A program made the position numbers and the translations under genes. This document shows positions 20,975 through 32,141 of a stretch of 64,000 bases of DNA, in pieces (positions within the stretch are counted from its first letter, which is position 1; the number at the start of each line of letters is the position of its first letter). The notes under the pieces are model-generated. The model saw nothing but the letters and a program-made list of their open reading frames with translations, did not search any database and was not told the origin of the DNA. This DNA comes from Ascaphus truei (taxonomy: Eukaryota > Chordata > Amphibia > Anura > Ascaphidae), in NCBI GenBank assembly GCA_036426205.1, contig CM071586.1:12605224-12669223 (forward strand). Direction: 5' to 3'.

Positions 20975-21656
20975 ACAAATGCCCCGAGGGCAAAAAGGTG
21001 AAACCTCGCTTCTAACACAGGACGGGGAGGGGTGTCTTGATAATTAAAATCCCTGAACACTAGAGCGAAGGGTGGTGCTCACTGGGGAAGGCGAAATATG
21101 GGAAGGTGGAGACAGGAAAGTATCCCCTTGAGGTAGGGGCACAACACCTAATAAAACCGGTTTTATTAACGTAATTAAAATGAGTGTACGGGATATGGAA
21201 CAAAACAAAAAAAACACGTGAACATATAATAAAAATCGGAGTGTGATTACACAAGGGTGACTGATGATATTGCAAAAACACTTAGAGAGTATATAATAAT
21301 AAACTCTTCTACCACAACAAAATGTGTATGTGTTTTATTTTTATCACAGTTGTCCTGTTTAAATGAACAGAGAGAGAATTCCCTGGATATCTTGAGACGC
21401 TATATGGTTGGGTTTATCATGAAAATTGCATATCTTCCATAATATCTAAGTCTGCAAAAATTTAGGTAAAACCAACTGTCTAGGTTGAAGAGTGTATATG
21501 AAAACAACCTAAACCTTAAGTGCGTGGTGGGTATAATAACCCCTCCACACTGCGGCATTGTTACTTAAATGCCCAGTTGGTAATACTGGAGAATGCAGAG
21601 CAGAGGAAAGTGACCTCTGTGGGTTTGACCAGTAATCACTATAATTGAAGCTGATT
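20975..21656 (-). mobile_element. Terminal repeat (3' part) of the large minus-strand PLE
   Basis: 20975-21440 is a direct copy of 34348-34812, with ACAAATGCCCC.., GGGCAAAAAGGTGAAACCTCG and ATTACACAAGGGTGACTGATG blocks. This places one terminal repeat on each side of the PLE coding region at 29388-34364. 21441-21656 is the rest of its 3' end, cut by the BEL/Pao insertion at 21657. Confidence 0.75.
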
Positions 21657-21661
21657 GGCAG

Positions 21662-22262
21662 TGTCATGGACAGGAATACCCCTATCTGCACTTCTGTTTC
21701 ACCCCCCCTTTTTCTCGCAGCCCTGCTTGTCAGCTTCTTAGTGCCAGCTGTATGTGTTTGCCTCTACACACAAACACAGTGCTTGTGTGAAAAATACAGT
21801 GCCATTTCCCCTCTCCCAGCAGCTTGCTGCATTAAAGATGCAACATTATTGCTACATGTTGTAGCTCCCCCAGACACTCCTGTGAGTTGCCATAGCAGCC
21901 CCAGCTTTTCTCTCAAATGGGCTAGTCTGCTTTCTCCCCCTCTGCTCTGCCCACAGATGGTCTGTCCCCAGACTATCTTACTTCCCAGCATACATTGCCA
22001 TTTCCTTTCCACCATTCCTCTGGACTTGTGAGTACCTCGCTGTAACCCCTGTAATGGTGCTGCAGGATTATCTTTTCACCTCCCTTTACCACTAAGCACA
22101 CAAAGAGATTTAGACCTACACCTCTACACAAGAAACTGTATTTACCTACTTTCTCCAAAATAAAGTAAGAAAAGAAACAGACCTTGTCGTGCTTGGAAAA
22201 GAGGGCGAGTTGACACTATCTGAGCTAAGTCATCACCACGTGACCCTCTGGCTTCCAGAATA
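21662..22262 (+). repeat. BEL/Pao 5' LTR
   Basis: 601 bp, matching 27754-28297 almost base for base after the gap. AAAATAAAG at 22159 is a likely poly-A signal. It ends AATA and not CA if the GGCAG duplication is right. Confidence 0.8.
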
Positions 22263-22798
22263 GTGAAAAAATATCGTGTGCCTTACAGACACTTACAGGA
22301 GCTGCTACTCCAGACTCCATGATACACAGAGCAGCCTCTACAGCAGTACAAGCAAGCAGCTTACACAGCTAACACAGAGCAGTCTCTACACACAAAGGAA
22401 GCACCAAGTAGCTCAAACTGCAAGCAGCCTGCAGCCTTAACAGACAAGCAGCAGCCTACACTGCACAGCAGCCTTGCAACATACAGTGCTACTTACACAA
22501 AACCTAACTGCCTTTTTCTCTGTCTGAGTCCACCCTCTGCACAGCCCCATAGTGAGGAGCCACCTTCCCACCTACCCCTGCGCACATTCCCACGGCCAGT
22601 GCCACCAAGGGCCACGCTGCCGGACACCCGCCAGGACACCCGCCAGGACACGGGTCAGAGCCACCGGACACCTGTGAGTACAGCTACCCCTACGCTGCAG
22701 GACACCGCTCGGCATCATCTGAGACAGACGCCCATCGCTGACAATGTAAAAGAACGCACGCCACACGCACTGGCAAAAGGCCTACACACACCTACAGC

Positions 22799-24490
22799 AT
22801 GGCAGAACTCAGAGCCTCACCAGACATCACACAGGAAAGCGATCACTCAGACACAGAGACCGCTGCGCAACTGCAACAGGCGCAGGCAGGCGCAAGGCCC
22901 AAACGGACAGTCACACTGACACAAAAGGCCCGTGAAAAATATGAGACTGATATTGAAGCACACCGCGAAAGGTTAGAGAAGGCCTGGGAGGACACTGGTT
23001 GTGAAATATGTAACGTTGCAAGTACTAGTGATCAGGAGAAACAAATTAGGCAAGCTATAGCCCAATTGAGGTCAAGTCACAAACGTTACCAAATGCTGTC
23101 ACAAACATATCTCGTATACCTAAAAAGAATTAACACAGAGGAAAGCCTCAGCGAACGTGACCAGCAGGAGGCAACTGCCCGTGAGCATGACGGCTTCGTG
23201 CAGACCACTGTCACTGAGGCCGAAGACCAGAGAAAGGACCTTTTGCTGGAAACTGCATCACAGCGCTCCAGCACATCCAGACACTCATCAAGGTCAGCAA
23301 GATCAGCACAATCTCACGCGTCTAGCGCAAGCGCAAACGCTACAAAGGCGCGAGCCACCGCAGAGGCCGCACGTGCCAGGGCCGAATACACTCAGAAAGA
23401 GGCAGTCATGAAACTAGAAAGGGCCCGCTTGGAAGAGGAGGAGCAAACAGCCGCTGCCACCGCCACTGCCACCGCCGCCGCAGCCGCTGCCGCCGCAGCC
23501 GCTGCCACCGCCACTGCCACCGCCGCCGCATCCGCTGCCACCGCTGCATGGAAAAAGGCAGAGGTGGACGTCAACCTAGAGGCCCTAAATCAAGAAAGAG
23601 AAGCTGCTGCCACTATAGCCCAAGCCGAAGTCCTAGAAGCAGCCGCGCAACAGGATGGCGGGGAGCAACCGTACAGACGGATCGCCTCAGAGGATCCAGT
23701 CTGACGCACTGAAGACTACGTAAGGAGCCTCTTCAGTGTAAACACCAGCGCACCATCTCAACACGGAGGGAGTGACACCACAGACACCGAAGACTCACTA
23801 GGACCACGAGGAGAAGACGCTGCTCCGTCAATGGCACATGCTGCCTGGGATAGCCACAGCCGCAACAGTGATCCACACGTCAGAGCGCACACGGATGCAC
23901 CACAACAGGCTCGCAATCCAGGTATACCCACGCGGGAGAAAACAGCCCCTCACACTAGCCAGCAGCCATCACGCATCCACGCCAAGGAAGAGGCGACCGC
24001 ACAGACCGTCCCAGCAACGACCTCAGAACGGGACAAACACGCTGATGCCTCAGGTCTGACAGACATAGCCAAGTACATGATCCGGCGTGACCTGGTGCAC
24101 GCAGGACTCATCAGCTTCGACGACCGCCCTGAGAACTACCGGACGTGGAAGTTCACGTTCAAAGACGCAATCAACAGCTTGGACTTCTCAGCAAGGGACG
24201 AGCTCAACCTGTTAGTCAAGTTCCTGGGGAACGAATCCAGAGAGTACGCAAAAAGACTGCGGGCAGCAAACGCGCATCAACCCCAAGTAGGTCTCGACCT
24301 AGTGTGGGAAAGGCTAGAAGAGTCCTACGGCAGCCCCAAAGCAGTCGAGGATTCGCTCTTCAAAAGAGTCGACAGCTTCCCCAAGATCACAAATAAAGAC
24401 TACGCGAAGTTACGAGATCTTGGAGACCTGCTGCAAGAACTGGAGTTCGCAAGGAAAGACCATTCCTTAATATGTCTCAACGTCCTAGAC
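22799..24490 (+). pseudogene. BEL/Pao Gag (DUF1759-like), one in-frame stop
   Basis: ATG at 22799 (MAELRASPDITQESDHSDTE). A charged coiled-coil region (residues about 50-130) is followed by an Ala/Ser/Thr-rich segment encoded by a GCC/ACC microsatellite (23455-23545). A TGA at 23702 interrupts the frame, which resumes unchanged at 23705. Around 24115-24440 the DUF1759-like Gag core shows FDDRPENYRTWKFTF, LNLLVKFLGNESREYAKRL, VWERLEESYGSP and FPKI..KDYAKLRDLGDLLQE. At about 24490 the frame shifts to that of the downstream part. This protein would form the particle shell. Confidence 0.8.
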
Positions 24491-24497
24491 TCGTGGA

Positions 24498-25103
24498 GTG
24501 AGACCCATCCTGGAGAAGCTACCCTTCAACCTCCAAGAAAAATGGATCTCACAAGGCTCCAAATACAAAAGGGAGAAGCAAGTCGTCTACCCCCCATTCT
24601 CCATTTTCTTGAGCTTCATTCGCGAAGCAGCAAGGACGAGGTACGACCCCAGCTTCTTCTTAGGTGCGCAAACCACATACAGTGCAAGCAGCCTGAGGAA
24701 CGAGAGACCAGCGACGAGATATGGTAACACCCAAACACCCATCTCGGCCCGCAGGACGGACGTGCCTCCCACGACCCAAACTACTCCCGATCAGTCGGCC
24801 GCCGGAGACAAGGAAACAAGGGACCCAAACAGGGAATGTCCCATACACAAGAAGCCACACCCACTCAACAAGTGCTTTGGGTTCAGGATGAAGTCCCTAG
24901 AGGAGCGCAAGAGGTTACTTGGAGAATTCGGAATTTGCTTCAAGTGCTGCGGTTCCACGACTCACCTAGCCAGGGACTGTAAGGAAGAGATCAAATGCAC
25001 AGTGTGCAAAAGTGACAAGCACGTGACAGCGTTACACCCAGAGGCGCTGACACTCCACCAACTCAAGAACCCATCCTCCGTAGCGGAGCATGGCGGGGAG
25101 TAA
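24498..25103 (+). pseudogene. BEL/Pao Gag C-terminus with cysteine-rich knuckles
   Basis: Continues Gag in a shifted frame: KLPFNLQEKW, then from about residue 108 CPIHKKPHPLNKC, GICFKCCGSTTHLARDC and CTVCKSDKHVTALH, the Cys/His arrangement found between Gag and protease in BEL/Pao proteins. The stop at 25101 and another at about 25214 separate it from the protease frame, although all three lie in the same phase. Confidence 0.8.
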
Positions 25104-25235
25104 GAAGAAGGAGAGTCAACATCCGTCACATTTCAGCGCACTGACGTTTGTGGAGAAGAAGGTGACAAAATGTCCTGCTCCAAAATATGCCTTGTCACAG
25201 TGCACCCCCAGGGATAACCTGAGAAGGCTATTCGG

Positions 25236-27192
25236 ATGTACGCAATCCTCGATGACCAGAGCAACCGATCGCTGGTCAGGTCAGAGTTCTTCGACATGTT
25301 TAACATACAAGACGGTGCTTCTCCTTACACTCTCAGAACGTGCGCGGGTCGAATGGAGACCACAGGGAGAAGAGTGAATGGCTACACCATATGCTCAATA
25401 GACAGCAAAGTGAACATGCCCCTTCCCACACTCATCGAGTGCAACCACATGGCCACAAACAGGGACGAGATTCCCACACCAGACATGGCACGCCATTACC
25501 CCCACCTCAAAGGAATAGCCAACTACATCCGGCCGGTAGAACAAGGCATCAAGATCCTGCTGCTGCTCGGTAGGGACATCATGAGGGTACATAAAGTCCG
25601 TAAACAGCATAACGGACCCCACAACGCGCCATACGCCCAAAGACTTGACCTAGGATGGGTGATAGTGGGCAACTCGTGCACCAACAAAGAGCACGGGCAA
25701 GACTACGTTGATGCCCGCAGAACGGTGGTGACAGAATGTGGACACACATCTCTCTCTGAACCATGTCTTGGCCATCTCCAAGTGACCGAAGGGCCAAGTG
25801 AAGAGAAAAGACAAGGTCATACCCCTGAGGCCAACAAAGAAATCCTCACGTCGATGGGATGCGACAATGGCTCAGGATGCTCAGCAGTCCAGACAGCTAA
25901 GGATGATGAGTCGATTCCACCGAAGGAAAAGAGTAAACTCCCAAAGGTGACCGACAAAGGTATCGTCCAACAAACAATAAACGATCAAACAGTCCTCTCG
26001 CGAGCAATGGCACGACTAAGATGTACAGTTGTTCCTCTCCATAGAGTATCAAGCGACAAAGCCACCAGCTGCCACGGCTGGCATAGCCGTAAAAGATTGC
26101 GCCCCACAGGTGAAGCCACAGTGTCAAAAAGACTGTCCTCTCCTATGTCTATAAAGAGACGGCCACAGAGACATTTCACAAAGGGATTTACTAGGACAAA
26201 AGAGACTGTTCTTCGTTACGTCCGGGGAGACAAAAACCTCCCGATGGCAGTTAACAAAGAAACACAAAAGCGTTTCACCAAACTACACGGAGATGTTCTC
26301 GTGCAAGAGAAATGTACCGATGAACTACGGTGCACAGCGTTCCAGACAACAAGGAATGATGACAAGCAAACACCATCAAGGGAAGATAGAGGATTCCCGA
26401 AGTTAACAGTCAAGGAGCTCTCTAAAGACGGACTAAGCAGTTGGGTGACTCCGCTACCAGTCCGTTCACCAAAAAGACGCCTCCTGAACAATAGAGAACC
26501 TGTCATCTCTAGGCTCACTTCGCTCCGCCGCAACCCACAAAGGGAGCCGGAGACCAAAAGCAACTTTGTTTCCTTCATCCAGAAGATATTCTTTACCGGC
26601 CACGCAAAGCCAGCACCTCTAATGGAGGAAGGTGAAGAATGTCGGTACCTCCAATCACCTGGGGCCTACCACCCTCAGGAACCCGATCAAATCCAGGTAA
26701 TGTTCAACCCTAGCGCTCATCTCCAGGGAGTCTCCCTGAACGACGCCCTCCTCACTGGACCAGACTTGACGATCAGTCTTCCAGGGACATTAATCCGCTT
26801 CCGCAAGGAACCAAAAGCCATCTCCTCCCGCCAAACGCCAGGTGATAGGATGACAAACTACCATGACTGGCACATCCACGGGGTGATGCACTCTGTAGAG
26901 AAAACTACAGAGTCAAAGGGACTGTTCTCTCACAAAGTTGAAAGGAAACAGTGCCAGAGACTTTCACAGAAAGACATTGTGGTGAAACCATCAAACTTGG
27001 AGCGGTTCATCCACCCAACATCCCTTGCTAAAAGACTTTGCCAAGGGATTTCAACGCCAGTGGTACCGGCCGGTATCACCTCGTTATGTGGACATGGACT
27101 TTGCATTATTATGTTGTTATGTTATGTTTGCATTGCACATATGTGCCACATAGCCTGTCATATAGTGGTATCTACAGATACCAGACGGGGAG
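25236..27192 (+). pseudogene. BEL/Pao aspartic protease and truncated RT start
   Basis: Protease-like domain near the start: YAILDDQSNRSLVRSEFF, a CSID segment, and LLLLGRDIMRVHKVRKQHNG with DLGWVIVG, typical of the BEL/Pao (A17-type) protease. After a long charged linker, about residues 468-530 hold the first motif of BEL RTs (VMFNPSAHLQGVSLNDALLT and GPDLTISLPGTLIRFRKE). Then the sequence leaves the RT entirely. The frame runs to 27254 but its last part lies in the 3' LTR that starts at 27193. The degenerate copy at 60367-63474 breaks off at the same RT position. Confidence 0.78.
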
Positions 27193-27677
27193 TGTCATGG
27201 AACAGGAATACCCCTATCTGCACTTCTGTTTCACCCCCACTGGACCAGACTTGACATCACAGTCTATCTCCAGGACAAATTAATCCGCTTCCGCAAGGAC
27301 CAAAAGCCATCTCCTCCCGCCAAACGCCAGGTATAGGATGACAAACTACCATGACTGGCACATCCACGGGGTGTCACTCTGTAGAGAAACTACAAAACAG
27401 AGTCAAGGCTGTTTCCAAGGGATGCACACAATAATAAAGGAACAGTGCCAGAGACTTTCACAGAAAGACATTGTGGTGAAACCATCAAACTTGGAGCGGT
27501 TCATCCACCCAACATCCCTGCTAAAACTTGCCAAGGATTTTCAACGCCAGTGGTACCCCGGTATCACCTCGTTATGTGGACATGGACTTTGCATTATTGT
27601 TGTTAGTTTGTTTGCATGCACATATGTGCCACATATCTGCATATCTGGGTAGTCTAAAAGATACCAAAACTGAGAAG
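27193..27677 (+). repeat. Tandem duplicate of BEL 3' end next to the assembly gap
   Basis: 27193-27237 is the first 45 bases of the LTR. Then 26757-27192 is repeated as 27238-27677 with many one- to three-base indels but few substitutions, which looks like unpolished sequence and not divergence by age. Confidence 0.7.
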
Positions 27678-27682
27678 TGTCG

Positions 27683-27753
27683 NNNNNNNNNNNNNNNNNN
27701 NNNNNNNNNNNNNNNNNNNNNNNNNNNNNNNNNNNNNNNNNNNNNNNNNNNNN
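27683..27753. other. Assembly gap (71 N)
   Basis: The gap replaces about the first 50 bases of the BEL 3' LTR (from TGTCG at 27678 to AGCCCTGC at 27754). Confidence 0.99.
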
Positions 27754-28297
27754 AGCCCTGCTTGTCAGCTTCTTAGTGCCAGCTGTATGTGTTTGCCTCT
27801 GCACACAAACACAGTGCTTGTGTGAAAAATACAGTGCCATTTCCCCTCTCCCAGCAGATTGCTGCATTAAAGATGCAACATTATTGCTACATGTTGTAGC
27901 TCCCCCAGACACTCCTGTGAGTTGCCATAGCAGCCCCAACTTTTCTCTCAAATGGGCTAGTCTGCTTTCTCCCCCTCTGCTCTGCCCACAGATGGTCTGT
28001 CCCCAGACTATCTTACTACCCAGCATACATTGCCATTTCCTTTCCACCATTCCTCTGGACTTGTGAGTACCTCGCTGTAACCCCTGTTATGGTGCTGCAG
28101 GATTATCTTTTCACCTCCCTTTACTACTAAGCACACACAGAGATTTAGACATACACCTCTACACAAGAAACTGTATTTACCTACTTTCTCCAAAATAAAG
28201 TAAGAAAAGAAACAGACCTTGTCGTGCTTGGAAAAGAGGGCGAGTTGACACTATCTGAGCTAAGTCATCACCACGTGACCCTCTGGCTTCCAGAATA
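27754..28297 (+). repeat. BEL/Pao 3' LTR (after gap)
   Basis: Matches 21717-22262 with few substitutions, so this insertion is recent relative to its surroundings. Followed by GGCAG, equal to the base group before the 5' LTR. Confidence 0.82.
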
Positions 28298-28450
28298 GGC
28301 AGAGTGCAGAGAGGATCTATCTAGGGGTGCAATGTATACACAGTCTGAGCGTTGTTGCTGTCCACGGCTACAGTCTCCGAAATGCTCAGACTAACAGGAC
28401 TCCCTTGCCACTCCGAGTCAGCCGACGTCGCAGGCTTGCTGACGTCACAC

Positions 28451-28493
28451 GTACCCTACGTACGTTTCACCAATAGACTTCGTCGGGGGCAGT
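28451..28493 (-). ncRNA. Hammerhead-like motif of the large PLE
   Basis: Minus strand: CCCC, core CGACGAAG, short variable stem II, GGTGAAACGTACGTA, GGG. The 8-base palindrome ACGTACGT follows GAA, then UA and a CCC/GGG stem I. It lies downstream of the PLE endonuclease on the same strand. Confidence 0.55.
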
Positions 28494-28808
28494 TTGTTAA
28501 TGAAACCCCATAGTTCTTATACCTCCTCTGATTGAGGGAAAAACGGAGAGCTAGGCTCCTGATTGGCCGAGAAGACGTGTCAATCATGACGTCACGTCGC
28601 ATCATACAAGACCCGCCTCCCTCCGTACCAAGCGTGCGATCTTATTGGTTCCCAGCGCAACCAATGGGAGAGGGGGCGGGTATACTTATTCTGAATCGTA
28701 CATCATGCCAAACCCTTGTAGGAGGGACAGAGCTTGTATTCCCTCCCCCTTATAGCTGATTCGCTGTGGTAAGTTATTGTAAACACACAGTTTACTCGGA
28801 TTGAATTT

Positions 28809-29092
28809 GGCTGTAGATAAGCTGTCAGCACCAGTATTTGAGTATAGTAATGCTGTTATAGCAGATGCAAAGGGATATGTTAATAGAGCTGTAACAAGTG
28901 TATGGCCAGTTGGCCATAAATAAACTGTCAGCACCCAGCGTGCTAGTGGTGCTATAGCTGATGTAAATAGATATATTAGTGCAGTTATAGCAGGTGTATA
29001 GCCATAAGTGAACTGTCAGCAAAAGCATGCTGATGCTGCTGTAGTTGGTGCAAATAGGTATAGTAGTACAGATATAACAGGTGTACAAAGGT
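28809..29092 (-). repeat. About 88-bp minisatellite, three units
   Basis: Three degenerate units each holding AAACTGTCAGCA..(G)CTG.TATAGC.GATG.AAATAG.TAT.TTA.TA and ending in a GTGTAT..CC block (28809-28915, 28916-29003, 29004-29092). Located in the 3' untranslated part of the minus-strand PLE. Confidence 0.7.
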
Positions 29093-29387
29093 ACCGATAC
29101 ATGGTACAGGTATACATTACTGATTACTATATCTACCAAGCAAATGGTTGATTCTATTAATAAACCTAATCCCTTCAATATGAAGGAGAGAGGTAGTTGC
29201 TCTACAAATTATATTGAATCCTCCACTAATGATGGTTATCAACCCGTCTTGAATAGGGGGGATGGTTGAGAGGAAACAAAAAATGTACCAGGTAAGTATA
29301 TAAGAAATGCGGCTTTAGAACAAAAGGAATTGTGAGTGGATAAAATAGTACATATATCTTAATAAAAGATGTAATCAGGAGGTACAG

Positions 29388-29996
29388 TCAGTTAATGAAT
29401 GGGGAAAAAAGGAAACCCTCGTTTAAGCCTGCTGGGGTAAGTGTTGACAATGTGTATATCCACTTAGATTCTTTGCGTAACAACAGTTTGTCCCAATCCC
29501 CACCACAGCTAGTGTTGGGGAGATGATCTATCCCCTGAAAATGGAGAACATTGGGGTTACCTTCATGTTCATACCGAACATGTCTTGAGACCGGTGTATC
29601 CGTATAGTTTCTTATATTCCCAATGTGTTCTAGAATTCTTCTACGGAATTCTCTGCCGGTTTTTCCGACATATTGTATGCCGCATGTGCAGGTGATCAAA
29701 TATACCACTTTCGTGGTTTTGTAGTTGATGAAGTGGCGGATTGGGTACTCTTTCCCTTTATTCATGAAGGTTTTACCAGGTTTAATGAAATTACATCCTT
29801 TGCATTCCCCGCATCTATACGTGCCCATGGTTTTGGATGGTAGCCATGTAGGTAACAGCTGCCTATTAGGTCTTTTATAGTGGCTGCGGACCAGAGTGTC
29901 TTTTAAAATTTTAGAGTGTCTGCTCACCATGTCAGGTCTGTTATTAAGGATTTCCCTTAAATCCTTATCTTGTAACAGGATATGCCAGTCTTTCAA
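29388..29996 (-). pseudogene. PLE GIY-YIG endonuclease (large PLE)
   Basis: 202 codons: a CGECKGCNF Cys-rich motif, then VVYLITCTCGIQYVGKTG, FRRRILEHIGNIRNY, PVSRHV, FQGIDHL and RKESKWIYTLSTLTPAGLNE. All key GIY-YIG elements are present and uninterrupted. It is downstream of the RT frames at 30094-30771 on the same strand, as expected, but a frameshift near 30000-30090 separates them. Confidence 0.9.
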
Positions 29997-30093
29997 AGAT
30001 TTTTCTTATTTCTCCCCATTGTGCTGAGTAAGTGCCTATGAACCTGATGATTTGTTGATCGTTTGGTTTTATTTTATCTTGTAACAGAATGGA

Positions 30094-30771
30094 TCATTTG
30101 GATGTGAGGGCATTGTGATATGCTTTCTCTATATTGTTGTGACTATAGCCCCTCTGTAGAAATGTTGTAGTCATGATTTTTGCATGTTCTTTAAATTCAT
30201 TAACATCCGAACAGTTTCTCCTAATTCTGAGGAACTGTCCGGTGGGTATACCCCTGATCAGTGGGGTGGGGTGGTGGCTATCAGCCCTTAGATAGCTATT
30301 TGTTGCCGTCTTTTTTGTATGTGTGGATGTTTTAATTCTACCATCAGTGGTTATTTGCACACACAGATTTAAGAAAATCAGGCTTTCTTCGCTTGTTTCG
30401 TGAGTTAGCCTAAGATTGTGTGTATTGGTGTTTAAGATCTGTACAAAATTCTGCAAGTGGATTCTACTTCACCGCCATAGGACCAGGACGTCATCAATGT
30501 AGCGTATCCATAAGATGATATTGTCTGTGTATTCAGTTAGGTGATCACTGAAAATAGTATGTTTCTCCCACCACCCCAGGTACAGGTTTGCGTATGTTGG
30601 CGCACATGTGGTGCCCATGGCGGTCCCCTGTACCTGGAGGTAGATCTTCTGGTCAAAAATAAAGTAGTTGTGTGAAAGCACATATTGTAATAAATCACAC
30701 ACGAATTGATTGTGAGTGAGATGAAACACACTTCTACTTTGTAAGAAATATGACACCTCCTTTAATCCCAC
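30094..30771 (-). pseudogene. PLE reverse transcriptase palm and thumb (large PLE)
   Basis: Frame 30771-30469 has FIFDQKIYLQVQGTAMGTTC, APTYANLYLGWWE and the catalytic IRYIDDVLVLWR. The next frame (30456-30094) continues with LNTNTHNLRLTHETSEESLI, FLNL and the SYLRADSHHPTPLIRGIPTG block that ends PLE RTs. One frameshift at 30457-30468 lies directly after YIDD. The catalytic residues are intact. Confidence 0.88.
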
Positions 30772-30859
30772 TGGATGCTGTATGCTTGTGTAGAGTGATT
30801 CTACATCAAGACTACATAAAAGTGTGCATTTCTCTACAGATATGCCTTCCAGGCGTCTA

Positions 30860-32121
30860 AGTACGTCTTGGGTGTCTCTGACATACGATGGAAGGGAGAT
30901 GACAAAGGGTTTAAGAACTTGGTTTAGATAATAGCTAGAACCTCTGTTATATTTCCTATTCCTGATACTATAGGGCGTCCGGGAGGTTTAAGTGCATTTT
31001 TGTGAATCTTTGGTAATGTATAAAAGGTGGCTACCTGTGGCTTGGTGTTATACATATATTTGTGCTCTTGTTTGGATATGACTTGATTTTCTAGTCCCTC
31101 ATCTAACAGTGTTTTTAATTCTTTTAGAAATGTTAGAGTGGGGTCCGTGTCTAAGATCCTATAGCACGTGGTATCCCCCAAAAGTCTCAGGTTTTCTTTT
31201 ACATAGTTCTCGGTCTTCTGTAGAACTATGTTGCCCCCTTTATCAGAGGATTTGATTGTTATTTCACTTTTCTCAGATAAGTTTTTAAGGATTAGTCTTT
31301 CCTGTTGATTCATATTATCACACCTCCTGTATCTAGGAATTTTCTCTATGTCCTGGGTGACCAGTTTTACAAAAGTATCTATGTTGCTACAGATTTCCAT
31401 ACTGGGGGTAAAGTTACTTCGTGGTTTGAGTTTTGTATACGGACCCTTGCCTGGGTCTTGATTGCTCTCTTGCCATAAATCTACCAGGGTCTCATAGCAC
31501 TCAATTTCTGCGTTGCTCACATCACTCATGCCTAGATTGGTCAATCTTGATTGTTGAATTTTTTTGTAGTGTTTATGTAGGAGAAGTTTCCTTGCGAAAA
31601 GATTAGTATCCTTTACTGTTTCAAAATAGTCCATAGTGGATGTTGGGGAGAAAGATAAACCCCTATTTAGGACTTTGATATGTGTTGGACTTAGTTGCAG
31701 ATTTGTTAGATTAATGACAAAGTTTTTATTGTTTGAGTCTAATATCGGGCTCCCCTGTATTTCCTGGAGTTGCCCCTGTGTCTGTAACTCCGGCCTCTTT
31801 GGCCCCATCTTCCTCCTCTTCCCCCTTCTGGTAATGTTAGATAGAGATCGGAGGGGGGGGGGGGGGGGGGGGGGGAGGGTCTGCCGTCAAATCTAATCCT
31901 AAAAAAGGGGTTTGTTCTGCAAGGTATTCAGCTGTTTTTGATCTTGTATTTACTCCTGAATATCCCTGCTCTGTATCCTTAGTTTTAGTATATTTTTTGT
32001 TCTTAGCTCGTGTACTATCCGTATCAGATGATTCCCAATCAGTAGAGAGGTCACTCTGGGGTACAGATTTGTCCGTCAATGTTTTTTTCTTTTTTTTAAG
32101 TGTAACGGGTATTCCCCCCAC
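30860..32121 (-). pseudogene. PLE N-terminal part and RT fingers (large PLE)
   Basis: Frame 31808-30924 contains ITIKSSDKGGNIVLQ, YKY-like MYNTKPQVATFYTLPKIHK and PPGRPIVSGIGNITE, the conserved N-terminal and RT0-RT2 blocks of PLEs. Upstream, 32121-31837 encodes a charged and then proline-run segment (poly-G tract 31851-31876 on the plus strand) that slips out of frame there. Homopolymer slippage is the likely cause of that break. Confidence 0.83.
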
Positions 32122-32141
32122 CCCCCCAATCGCAGATATAT

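Larger units (their letters stand above)
17075..21000 (+). mobile_element. Gmr1-family LTR in plus orientation, split by a PLE
   Basis: GTGACGGTGAAGGGTTAACCAGGCT (to about 17102) is the LTR start. The LTR resumes at 20526 with GTCCACTTGGTTACCCTGATCC and continues with a CAGCTCTT..CCCAGTGT block and GTTTTGCGGAGAAGGCTTGTTAG, matching the complement of 59491-59150. The PLE at 17117-20511 sits between, so removing it and one target copy restores a continuous LTR. Confidence 0.72.
21657..28302 (+). mobile_element. BEL/Pao LTR retrotransposon inserted in a PLE
   Basis: Target duplication GGCAG at 21657-21661 and 28298-28302. LTR 21662-22262 (TGTCATGG..CCAGAATA) and its 3' copy from 27678, partly in a gap. 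Between them: Gag with a DUF1759-like domain, zinc-knuckle region, aspartic protease, and only the very start of an RT. No RT catalytic core, RNase H or integrase is present, so it is non-autonomous as assembled. A tandem duplication next to the gap (27238-27677) is probably artefactual. Confidence 0.85.

Noticed and set aside
20975..21010. GGTGAAACCTCG string in the PLE terminal repeat as a hammerhead
   Set aside because: No CUGAUGA-like core, stem II or palindrome. Only the GAAAC string is shared.
22599..22919. 106-codon frame before BEL Gag
   Set aside because: Overlaps the Gag start in another frame and lies in the leader. No motif.
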